Of a stretch of DNA of 8,352 nt, positions 1-5,747 are shown one piece after another (positions within the stretch are counted from its first letter, which is position 1; each line of letters opens with the position of its first letter). Made by a program: the position numbers and the translations under genes. Source of the DNA: an uncultured Porphyromonadaceae bacterium (GTDB lineage: Bacteria; Bacteroidota; Bacteroidia; Bacteroidales; Muribaculaceae); contig URZG01000082.1 of the NCBI GenBank assembly GCA_900552325.1, forward strand, positions 1 to 8,352, given 5' to 3'. The notes under the pieces were generated by a model that saw nothing but the letters and a program-made list of their open reading frames with translations, was not told the origin of the DNA and made no database searches.

Positions 1-418
1 CGCGCGAAAGATATGTGAAGTAGAGGAAATAATTCGAGTCGTTCACGATGTAGGCTTCGAACTGGGTTGTATTGAGGTGTTTCAGCTCCACCGGGAGATA
101 TGCCAGGGTGAGGTTGATGCGGTTACCTGTGGCTGTCTCCTCGGTAACAGGAGCCTTGGGCTGCTCGGGCACCTGAGTGGGCACGAACTTGCTCTGCTCC
201 TTGACCTTGACCTCCTCCTTGGCGCGGCGTGTACCTCCGAAAGCGTCGGCTCGCACGGCCTCGTCGCCGGCGGCGCGGACCACCACCAGCTCCTTCAGCA
301 ATACGGGGGTGACGAAGCCGTCCTCCTCCTCCACATGGGCTATCTGCCCGTCGATTTTCACAATCTTGCCCCCTCCGGTTGAACTGAGGAAGCGCACTAT
401 ATCACCTGGTGTAGCCAT
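1..418 (-). CDS. DUF2027 domain protein, probably Smr family (3' end beyond window)
   Basis: The gene starts at the ATG at 418-416 and runs off the left edge, leaving the first 139 residues visible. The N terminus (MATPGDIVRFLSSTGGGKIV) and the following block with IAHVEEEDGFVTPVL at about 26-40 match the start of the Bacteroidota DUF2027 proteins, which usually run to about 350 residues and end in a C-terminal Smr (MutS2-like nuclease) domain. That domain would lie outside the window, so its presence is inferred from the family. Residues 61-97 are a charged, Lys/Glu/Pro-rich linker. From residue 99 a second folded segment begins (NRINLTLAYLPVEL). No signal peptide or membrane segment is visible, so it is probably cytoplasmic. 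The cellular role of this family is not established. The gene diverges from queA and has its own -7 box about 22 bp upstream of the start. No Shine-Dalgarno sequence is evident. Confidence 0.8.
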   Translation of the reverse strand, partial: MATPGDIVRFLSSTGGGKIVKIDGQIAHVEEEDGFVTPVLLKELVVVRAAGDEAVRADAFGGTRRAKEEVKVKEQSKFVPTQVPEQPKAPVTEETATGNRINLTLAYLPVELKHLNTTQFEAYIVNDSNYFLYFTYLSR

Positions 419-439
419 AATCTATTCTTTCTTTTTGTG

Positions 440-447
440 CAAATTTA
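440..447 (-). promoter_or_regulatory. -7 box of the DUF2027 gene promoter
   Basis: On the minus strand this reads TAAATTTG, a full match to the Bacteroidota -7 consensus TAnnTTTG, followed by CAC. It would start transcription near 433-436 and give a leader of roughly 15-18 nt before the ATG at 418. No TTTG -33 element is visible at the usual spacing of about 19-21 bp. Confidence 0.55.
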
Positions 448-469
448 CTCATTTTTCCCCGTTTATGAG

Positions 470-477
470 TAATTTTG
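470..477 (+). promoter_or_regulatory. -7 box of the queA promoter
   Basis: TAATTTTG fits TAnnTTTG exactly. The nearest upstream TTTG (434-437) is 32 bp away, too far to be a normal -33 element. Transcription would start near 481-484, only a few bases before the queA ATG at 486, so the mRNA would be almost leaderless. Confidence 0.5.
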
Positions 478-485
478 CACCGATT

Positions 486-1706
486 ATGAATGACATCCGC
501 AATATCCGCATAGAAGAATTCAACTACCCGCTCCCCGACGAGCGGATAGCGCGCCACCCCCTCGAAGACCGCGCTGCCTGCAAGCTGCTCGTGCGCGACC
601 ACGACGGGGCTGTTTCCGAGCACGTTTTCTCCGAGATACCCGGGCTGCTCCCCGACGACTCCATCCTGGTCTACAACAACACCCGTGTGATCAACGCACG
701 CCTGCGTTTCCGCAAAGGAGCCGACCATTCCGGCGCCACCATAGAGATATTCTGCCTGGAACCGCACGAACCGGCCGACTATGCCGTGAATTTCGCCACC
801 ACCGGCCGCTGCTCATGGAAATGTTTCGTAGGCAACTCCAAACGCTGGAAAGAGGGGGCGCTCACTATGCCGCTCACTGCCGGAGGACATGATTTCACAC
901 TCTCGGCCACCCGCGCCGACAAGGAGGGCAACGCCTCGATCGTCGAATTTTCATGGGACTGCCCCGAGGTGACCTTCTCGCAGATCATCGCCGCGGCGGG
1001 TGAGATCCCCATTCCCCCTTACCTCAACCGCGCCACCGAGAGTTCCGACTCCACCGACTACCAGACCGTCTATTCCCACATCGACGGATCGGTGGCCGCA
1101 CCTACCGCCGGCCTTCATTTCACCGACTCTATACTGGAGGAGATTTCGGCTCGCGGCATACCGCGCCGGGAACTCACGCTGCACGTGGGCGCAGGTACCT
1201 TCCAACCCGTAAAGTCCGACGAGATAGGGGAACATGAGATGCACAGCGAATTTATCGCCGTACCCGTACCGCTCATCGAGGAACTGGCCTCCACTCCGCG
1301 GCGCGTCATCGCCGTGGGCACCACCTCGGTGCGCACCCTCGAAAGCCTCTACCACGCCGGACGCCTGATTCTCGCCGGAGAATGGAACGGCGAAGTGCCC
1401 CAATGGAGCCCCTATACTGCCAATCCCGCAGAGATGCCGGCCGTTTCCGACTCCCTCCGTGCGGTAGCCGACTACGCCACGACCCGCTGCATGGACACCT
1501 TCATGGCACAGACCCGCATCATCATCGCCCCCGGCTACGACTACAAGGTAGTGAAAGGGATGATCACCAATTTCCACCAGCCGCAGTCAACCCTGCTGCT
1601 CCTTGTCTCGGCCTTCACCGGCGGCGACTGGCGCCCGATGTACGATTTCGCCCACTCCCACGGCTTCCGCTTCCTCAGCTACGGCGACGCCTCCCTCCTG
1701 CTGTAA
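486..1706 (+). CDS. queA: S-adenosylmethionine:tRNA ribosyltransferase-isomerase QueA
   Basis: QueA transfers and isomerises the ribosyl part of S-adenosylmethionine onto 7-aminomethyl-7-deazaguanine at the wobble base of GUN tRNAs, giving epoxyqueuosine; it is cytoplasmic. The 406-residue product has the family blocks in order: FNYPLPDERIARHP at 12-25, VYNNTRVINARL at 62-73, GEIPIPPYLNR at 172-182, YQTVYS at 192-197, VAAPTAGLHFT at 203-213, LHVGAGTFQPVKSDE at 232-246, GTTSVRTLES at 278-287, ITNFHQPQSTLLLLVSAFTG at 360-379 and FLSYGDASLL at 396-405. It is about 50 residues longer than the E. coli enzyme. Much of the excess is an insert at roughly 289-336, between the GTTSVRTLES block and the strand leading to PGYDYKVVKG, as in other Bacteroidota. 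The open frame continues upstream to 177, but the Met at 486 starts the family-like N terminus and lies just after the -7 box. A Met at 465 overlaps that box and is less likely. Confidence 0.96.
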   Translation: MNDIRNIRIEEFNYPLPDERIARHPLEDRAACKLLVRDHDGAVSEHVFSEIPGLLPDDSILVYNNTRVINARLRFRKGADHSGATIEIFCLEPHEPADYAVNFATTGRCSWKCFVGNSKRWKEGALTMPLTAGGHDFTLSATRADKEGNASIVEFSWDCPEVTFSQIIAAAGEIPIPPYLNRATESSDSTDYQTVYSHIDGSVAAPTAGLHFTDSILEEISARGIPRRELTLHVGAGTFQPVKSDEIGEHEMHSEFIAVPVPLIEELASTPRRVIAVGTTSVRTLESLYHAGRLILAGEWNGEVPQWSPYTANPAEMPAVSDSLRAVADYATTRCMDTFMAQTRIIIAPGYDYKVVKGMITNFHQPQSTLLLLVSAFTGGDWRPMYDFAHSHGFRFLSYGDASLLL

Positions 1707-1716
1707 ACACCCCTAC

Positions 1717-1756
1717 CATCCGGGTTAAAGGTTAGAGGTTAGAATAGTCATCCGGG
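1717..1756. repeat. Tandem GGTTARA heptamers between 8-bp direct repeats
   Basis: Three back-to-back heptamers, GGTTAAA, GGTTAGA and GGTTAGA, occupy 1723-1743. They sit between two copies of CATCCGGG (1717-1724 and 1749-1756). The block lies in the 54 bp gap between the convergent queA and LRR genes. Its function is unknown; it is not followed by a T-run, so a simple terminator is not supported. Confidence 0.6.
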
Positions 1757-1760
1757 GTGG

Positions 1761-3668
1761 TCACATGCCAAGAATCAGCTTGATGGCGCCTGAGTCTCCG
1801 CGTACAAGATAGATGCCGGGAGCCGGTGCTGTTACGGTGGTGCCGTATGCAACTTTCACGCCATCAGGGCGGAGTAGCTCTATAATCGAGCCATCGGATG
1901 CACTCACCGACATACCGATAACAACCAGGCCGGAAGCTTCGGCAGCGGTTTCGTCGATAGCCGCTCCGCCAACGTTCTCCACGTTGGTGAAAGCCCATGC
2001 CGGATGCGAAGTGAATACCTCAGGTTTCACTCCTGCGGGAATCACGAGTTTCCCGTTCTCGAGGGTCGCACTGTTGAAAATCGCCTCAGCCACGTTCCCG
2101 TCGCTGCCCACCGGAGGTTCGGCAAGATTCACCTTTACATTAAGAGTCCCGATTGTCAGAAAGGCTCCCGAGTCAAGAGTTTTCAAAGAAGCGGGAATGT
2201 TAACTTCGTTTATATGAGTGTCAGAGAAAGCATTGTTGCCGATGTGCTCCAGGTGCTCCGGCAATTCTGCAAAATTAAGGTCGTTGCACTGATAAAAAGC
2301 CTCGTCGCCAATGGATTTCAGGCCCGAGGGCAATTTCACTTCCGCCAGATACCGGTTACGAGCGAAAGCCGAGCCGCAGATCGAAACCACGTCATCAGGC
2401 ACTATGAAACTGATGTCGTTTTTTCCGCAGGGATAGTTCGACAGCGCTTTTACTCCGTTTTCCATCGTGTAGAGCACATCGTCGGCAGCTGTGTAGTTGG
2501 AGATGCCGTCGCCGATTTCATAGTTTTCAAGACCGGAGCACCCCGCATCCATACCGGGTTCAAGGAGCGCCTCCCCTTCGGCTATAAGCTCAAGCCGCGT
2601 AAGGGAAGTGCAATCCTCTAGTGCGCCGTTGTAAACCGCAATTTTATCGCCCTGCTGCGATGCCTCGGCTGTGGCTTTGAGCCGTACAGTCTCGAATGTG
2701 CAGTTGGAAAGTGCACCTCCGAGAACTCCAACGCGGTTTTCGGTCATTTCAAAGGTTTTTGTATCCTTTCCGGTAGGGTATGCCACAACCTCCACAAGGC
2801 GGTCGGCACCCGTGCCTGATACCACACACAGCGCGTCGCCTATCATCTCGAATGCGCCGTATTCCTCACCTTCCTCCTCGTCGCCGGTATCTCCAGAGAC
2901 GTCGGAGCGGCTCAATGTACTGTTTTCCGGGGCTATGGAGAGGGAAGTCAGCGCCGGGTTGTTGCCTAAGAATGAACGTTTCACCACGAAAGAGTTGGAA
3001 GAAACACGCGCCGGCAGCTCGAAATTAGTGATTTTCAAGCAGAAGAACGCGAACGCTCCTATGAACAGTTTGGGCTTCGATGCGTAAGGGTTCTGAAACT
3101 TAACGTTCTCCAGCGGACAGAACTGAAATGCGTTGTTCATGATTAAACGCATATTCTTAGGGATGTAAAGGTCGGTCAGTCCGCACTGGTAGAAAGCATA
3201 CTCCGCGATACATATCATATTCGGGCCGAATTTCACCGACTCAAGTCCCCAGCCGTAAATGAAAGCGCTGCCGTTAACGGTGGTTACCGGTACATTCTTC
3301 CCTTCATAAGTCACATAATCGGGAACCGTGAATTTTGGATAATAGTCGTAGCTGTCGTACCAACCAAGCAAAGTTGCCACGTATTCCTTGTTGAACCGGA
3401 AGATGGCATACACAAATTTATCGCTGACAATACGGTCCACAAGTTCCGTTTCGACATCGTTAGCCTTTGTGGAGACTCTCCTCACGACACGCGACATTAC
3501 GTCACCCCCCGTCACAGCAGCCTGGACCATATCCGGGGAACATGCGGAGACTGAATCGGGCATGGCATCGCCCACGCTAACGCCGCCCGGACCATAGGCA
3601 ACAGCGGCACGCCCCAGTAGTGTGCAAAGGATGATTAAAGCACCGGTAAAAAATGTTCTCATAAGCAT
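1761..3668 (-). CDS. Secreted BspA-like leucine-rich-repeat protein
   Basis: This 635-residue protein begins with a signal peptide: a hydrophobic stretch at about 6-18 and a cleavage-like AVA at 22-24. There is no proper lipobox, because the lone Cys at 15 follows Leu. The body is made of BspA/LRR_5-type repeats, recognisable from recurring Gly/Ala-Phe-x-x-Cys units: AEYAFYQC 155-162, NNAFQFC 178-184, GAFAFFC 204-210, GSAFARN 432-438, GDEAFYQC 454-461, GNNAFSD 477-483, GAFLT 501-505, each followed by an L/V-x-L/I-P strand. A variable middle part (about 250-400) contains an acidic run at 259-269. The last 60-75 residues form a separate beta-rich tail containing TVTAPAPGIYLVRGDSG, which resembles Por/type IX sorting domains. 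Relatives are cell-surface or secreted proteins that often bind host or microbial partners; the ligand here is unknown. Met3 (3662) is an equally plausible start and gives a more typical signal peptide. The gene is less GC-rich than its neighbours. Confidence 0.85.
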   Translation of the reverse strand: MLMRTFFTGALIILCTLLGRAAVAYGPGGVSVGDAMPDSVSACSPDMVQAAVTGGDVMSRVVRRVSTKANDVETELVDRIVSDKFVYAIFRFNKEYVATLLGWYDSYDYYPKFTVPDYVTYEGKNVPVTTVNGSAFIYGWGLESVKFGPNMICIAEYAFYQCGLTDLYIPKNMRLIMNNAFQFCPLENVKFQNPYASKPKLFIGAFAFFCLKITNFELPARVSSNSFVVKRSFLGNNPALTSLSIAPENSTLSRSDVSGDTGDEEEGEEYGAFEMIGDALCVVSGTGADRLVEVVAYPTGKDTKTFEMTENRVGVLGGALSNCTFETVRLKATAEASQQGDKIAVYNGALEDCTSLTRLELIAEGEALLEPGMDAGCSGLENYEIGDGISNYTAADDVLYTMENGVKALSNYPCGKNDISFIVPDDVVSICGSAFARNRYLAEVKLPSGLKSIGDEAFYQCNDLNFAELPEHLEHIGNNAFSDTHINEVNIPASLKTLDSGAFLTIGTLNVKVNLAEPPVGSDGNVAEAIFNSATLENGKLVIPAGVKPEVFTSHPAWAFTNVENVGGAAIDETAAEASGLVVIGMSVSASDGSIIELLRPDGVKVAYGTTVTAPAPGIYLVRGDSGAIKLILGM

Positions 3669-3696
3669 TAGTCTTTATAGTGTGTTTATATGACCG

Positions 3697-3754
3697 TAAA
3701 GATAACGCTTTTTCTCTAATCCGCCTCAAAAAAAACGATTAAATCACAAATTTA
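3697..3754 (-). promoter_or_regulatory. Candidate promoters of the LRR protein gene
   Basis: There are two possible -7 boxes on the minus strand. One is TAAATTTG at 3754-3747, an exact consensus match that overlaps the stop codon of the upstream gene but has no clear -33 element. The other is TATCTTTA at 3704-3697, one base off consensus, with TTTG at 3730-3727 placed 22 bp upstream. Either would let the LRR gene be transcribed separately from the small gene before it. Confidence 0.4.
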
Positions 3755-4075
3755 TAAGGGGAGGGACAACTGCATACCGTCGACAGGTGTCTCCGCAGCA
3801 CTACGGTGGCGGGCGCCGAGACGCACTACCTTGCGGGTGACGGTACCCTGGGTGCGGTTACGCACCATTATGGTTACCAGACCCGTGACGGTGCCTAAAA
3901 CTTTAACTACTTCGGCAATAAGCTGTTGCAGTGACCCGATGCCGCTGAAAGTGGCATCAAGTACGGTGCGGCCGAACTGGAGGGCGGTTGCAAACACCTC
4001 GTCGGTAGCGCTAATTGCAAATCCGCCCTGCAAAGAAGCAGACGCGGTAAAGAGATTTCCCTTTGAGATATTCAT
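3752..4075 (-). CDS. Hypothetical small protein
   Basis: I do not recognise this 107-residue protein. The N-terminal half is rich in Ala, Ser and Phe (LQGGFAISATDEVFATALQF at 15-34). A hydrophobic, Val/Leu-rich stretch follows at about 49-70, possibly an amphipathic or membrane-associated helix. Next comes RNRTQG at 72-77 and then a basic tail with seven Arg/Lys between 72 and 91. There is no signal peptide. The frame is open up to 4129, but I chose the ATG at 4075-4073 because an exact -7 box (4113-4106) lies inside the extension, so an upstream Met would not be on the transcript. The gene precedes the LRR gene on the same strand with an 83 bp gap. Reasons to believe it is real are that promoter, its dense packing between neighbours and its non-repetitive composition. 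It could still be a spurious frame. Confidence 0.65.
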   Translation of the reverse strand: MNISKGNLFTASASLQGGFAISATDEVFATALQFGRTVLDATFSGIGSLQQLIAEVVKVLGTVTGLVTIMVRNRTQGTVTRKVVRLGARHRSAAETPVDGMQLSLPL

Positions 4076-4105
4076 AACTTTCTGGTAACTTTTGGTTTGA
4101 TACTG

Positions 4106-4113
4106 CAAAATTA
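4106..4113 (-). promoter_or_regulatory. -7 box of the small hypothetical gene
   Basis: The minus strand reads TAATTTTG followed by CAG, an exact match to TAnnTTTG. It predicts a start of transcription near 4100 and a leader of about 25 nt before the ATG at 4075. A clear -33 TTTG is not present at the expected distance. Confidence 0.5.
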
Positions 4114-4144
4114 CCGCATAGAAGGGCAACTTTCCCGCCCACCC

Positions 4145-4190
4145 ATGTTAATCTAACATAAACCGCGTATAAATCGACTTCTTTCAAGAA
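4145..4190. promoter_or_regulatory. Two short dyads, possible operators
   Basis: ATGTTA-ATC-TAACAT (4145-4159) is a perfect 6+6 dyad. TTCTT-TC-AAGAA (4179-4190) is a perfect 5+5 dyad. Both lie in the divergent region between the small hypothetical gene and pheS, upstream of both promoters. Dyads of this size also occur by chance in AT-rich intergenic DNA. Confidence 0.25.
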
Positions 4191-4252
4191 ATATCACCCG
4201 GAACCTCTAATCCGAATGACCGGAAAGTCGGTTTATCGAGTGGAATTTACTT

Positions 4253-4284
4253 TTTGCTGATATTAGGGATTTTTCGTAAATTTG
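4253..4284 (+). promoter_or_regulatory. Promoter of the pheS-crcB-nth cluster
   Basis: TTTG at 4253-4256 is followed after 20 bp by TAAATTTG at 4277-4284 and then CA. This fits both halves of the Bacteroidota housekeeping promoter (TTTG / TAnnTTTG), the best match in the window. Transcription would begin near 4288-4291, giving an A-rich leader of about 25 nt before pheS with no Shine-Dalgarno sequence and no room for a leader peptide or T-box. Confidence 0.75.
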
Positions 4285-4315
4285 CAGTCATAACGAAAAA
4301 AACGCATAACCCGCG

Positions 4316-5335
4316 ATGATTGAAAAAATTAACGCCCTCAAAGCTGAAATTGAATCACTCGAAGCCGCCACTCCGCAGGAAGTGGAGGCTCTCCGTATAA
4401 AATATCTCTCGAAAAAAGGCTCCGTGAGCCTTCTGATGAACGATTTCCGGAGCGTTCCCGCCGACCAGAAACGTGCCGTGGGTATCGCCATCAACGAGCT
4501 CAAGACGCTCGCTACAGAGAAGATCAACGCCCTCAAGGAAGCTACCGAATGTAGCGAGGCCGACCTCTCGGGCATCGACCTTACCCGCTCGGCCGCTCCC
4601 CTCCCGATGGGTACACGCCACCCGCTGATGCTCGTGCGCCAGGAAATCAACTCCATCTTCCGCCGTCTGGGCTTCAACATCGCCGAAGGTCCTGAAATCG
4701 AAGATGACTGGCATGTGTTCTCGGCCCTGAACTTCGCCGCCGACCACCCTGCCCGCGACATGCAGGATACCTTCTTCATCCGCCGCAACCCCGATGTGCT
4801 GCTGCGCACCCACACCTCGTCGGTGCAGTCGCGCGTTATGGAGCACACACAGCCCCCTATCCGAATCATCTGTCCCGGACGCGTGTTCCGCAACGAGGCC
4901 ATCTCGGCCCGCGCCCACTGCTTCTTCCACCAGGTTGAGGCCCTGTACGTCGACAAGAACGTATCGTTCGCCGACCTCAAGCAGACCCTCCTCTACTTCG
5001 CCCGCGAGATGTTCGGCCCCGAGACCAAGATCCGTCTGCGCCCCAGCTACTTCCCCTTCACCGAGCCTTCGGCCGAAATGGATATCTCCTGCAACCTCTG
5101 CGGCGGCAAGGGATGCGGCTTCTGCAAACACACCGGGTGGGTGGAGATTCTCGGCTGCGGCATGGTGGACCCCAACGTGCTCGATGCCTGCGGCATAGAC
5201 TCCAAAGTTTACAGCGGATTCGCCCTCGGCATGGGTGTGGAGCGCATCGCCAACCTCAAATACCGCGTCAACGACCTGCGCCTGTTCTCGGAGAACGACC
5301 GGCGTTTCCTCCGCGAATTCTCCGGCGCCCACTGA
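4316..5335 (+). CDS. pheS: Phenylalanine--tRNA ligase alpha subunit
   Basis: PheS is the catalytic subunit of the cytoplasmic (alpha-beta)2 enzyme that charges tRNA-Phe. The 339-residue length is normal. An N-terminal coiled-coil arm covers about 1-85. The class II aminoacyl-tRNA synthetase core follows: motif 1 region HPLMLVRQEINSIFRRLGF at 102-120, RTHTSSVQSR at 164-173, motif 2 with GRVFRNEAISARAHCFFHQV at 188-207, FTEPSAEMD at 248-256, GWVEILGCGMVDP at 274-286, and motif 3 with GMGVERIANLKY at 305-316. Ala303 in GFALGMG sits at the known Phe-specificity position. Cys259, Cys262, Cys267 and Cys270 form a CxxC-x4-CxxC cluster between the FTEPSAEMD and GWVEILGCG blocks, absent from E. coli PheS and suggestive of a metal site. 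pheT, for the beta subunit, is not next to it, so it must be elsewhere. The gene leads a five-gene cluster. Confidence 0.97.
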   Translation: MIEKINALKAEIESLEAATPQEVEALRIKYLSKKGSVSLLMNDFRSVPADQKRAVGIAINELKTLATEKINALKEATECSEADLSGIDLTRSAAPLPMGTRHPLMLVRQEINSIFRRLGFNIAEGPEIEDDWHVFSALNFAADHPARDMQDTFFIRRNPDVLLRTHTSSVQSRVMEHTQPPIRIICPGRVFRNEAISARAHCFFHQVEALYVDKNVSFADLKQTLLYFAREMFGPETKIRLRPSYFPFTEPSAEMDISCNLCGGKGCGFCKHTGWVEILGCGMVDPNVLDACGIDSKVYSGFALGMGVERIANLKYRVNDLRLFSENDRRFLREFSGAH

Positions 5336-5345
5336 TTCCGGCGCC
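5324..5345 (+). other. GC hairpin around the pheS stop codon
   Basis: GGCGCC at 5324-5329 can pair with GGCGCC at 5340-5345, leaving a 10-nt loop that contains the pheS TGA (5333-5335). The same place shows a direct repeat of TCCGGCGCCC (5321-5330 and 5337-5346). No T-run follows, so it is not an intrinsic terminator. It may affect RNA processing or translation between pheS and crcB, or have no role. Confidence 0.4.
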
Positions 5346-5366
5346 CCATTCCAGGGACCTCCTTCC

Positions 5367-5747
5367 ATGCCTCCGATCCAACATTTCCTGATAGTGGCCG
5401 CAGGTGGCGCCATCGGTGCCTGCGCGCGGTTCGCCGCACAGCTTCTGCCCTTTTCCGACAGGGGCTCATGCACTGTCACGACACTGATAAACCTCGGCGG
5501 ATGCCTCCTGATCGGCATAATCTGGGCGATACTTGATGCCTGCGGTGCTCCTAAATGGCTCTCGCTTTTCGCCATAACCGGCGTGCTCGGCGGATTCACG
5601 ACATTCTCCACCTTCTCGCTCGAGACCATGAAGCTCCTCTCCGCAGGACGCCTGGCCGAGGCGGCGGGATATGTGATTTTCTCCGTGGCAGGGGGCATAA
5701 TCTGTTGTGCCGCGGGATTGTGGATCACTAACAAATTGTTGCAATGA
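5367..5747 (+). CDS. crcB: Fluoride channel CrcB/Fluc
   Basis: CrcB lets fluoride out of the cell and works as a dual-topology dimer in the inner membrane. The 126-residue product has the usual length and four hydrophobic segments. Family marks are GGAIGACARF near the N terminus, the Asn-containing TTLINLGG of the second helix, and GVLGGFTTFSTFSLE of the third helix, which holds the Phe residues lining the pore and the central Na+ site. The ATG at 5367 gives a family-like N terminus (MPPIQHFLIVAAGGAIG); the frame is open further upstream but overlaps pheS. It follows pheS by 31 bp and overlaps nth by 4 bp (ATGA at 5744-5747), so the two are probably translationally coupled. There is one crcB copy here, consistent with a homodimer. 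I see no fluoride riboswitch before it. Confidence 0.95.
   Translation: MPPIQHFLIVAAGGAIGACARFAAQLLPFSDRGSCTVTTLINLGGCLLIGIIWAILDACGAPKWLSLFAITGVLGGFTTFSTFSLETMKLLSAGRLAEAAGYVIFSVAGGIICCAAGLWITNKLLQ

Larger units (their letters stand above)
437..480. repeat. Inverted repeat carrying two outward promoters
   Basis: The left arm, 437-452 (GTGCAAATTTACTCAT), is the reverse complement of the right arm, 465-480 (ATGAGTAATTTTGCAC), except for one base; the spacer is 12 bp. Each arm contains a Bacteroidota -7 box reading outward. The repeat fills most of the gap between the two divergent genes. It could simply be two similar promoters, or a dyad recognised by a regulator. Confidence 0.8.

Noticed and set aside
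177..485. N-terminal extension of queA by 103 codons
   Set aside because: The extension is antisense to the DUF2027 gene, crosses the divergent promoters and has no QueA-like sequence. The family N terminus starts at 486.
951..1577. A 208-codon minus-strand open frame inside queA
   Set aside because: It lies wholly opposite conserved QueA blocks and its Gly/His/Val-rich translation looks like a codon-bias shadow.
1723..1743. CRISPR-like array
   Set aside because: The repeat units are 7 bp with no spacers, and no cas genes are present.
1708..1759. CACCCC/GGGGTG hairpin as a terminator for queA and the LRR gene
   Set aside because: The six-base arms are 40 nt apart and no T-run follows on either strand.
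3608..3668. Lipoprotein signal in the LRR protein
   Set aside because: Cys15 is preceded by Leu and sits inside the hydrophobic core, so it does not fit a lipobox; an ordinary signal peptidase site follows at AVA 22-24.
3728..3754. Intrinsic terminator after the small hypothetical gene
   Set aside because: The minus strand has a T8 tract, but the only nearby stem is five A-T pairs (TAAAT/ATTTA), too weak to support a call.
4076..4129. Upstream start (MPFYAVILQY) for the small hypothetical protein
   Set aside because: An exact -7 box at 4113-4106 lies within this stretch, so the transcript would begin after the upstream Met.
5336..5366. Fluoride riboswitch before crcB
   Set aside because: Only 31 bp separate pheS and crcB, too short for the aptamer, and no matching fold is visible in the end of pheS.
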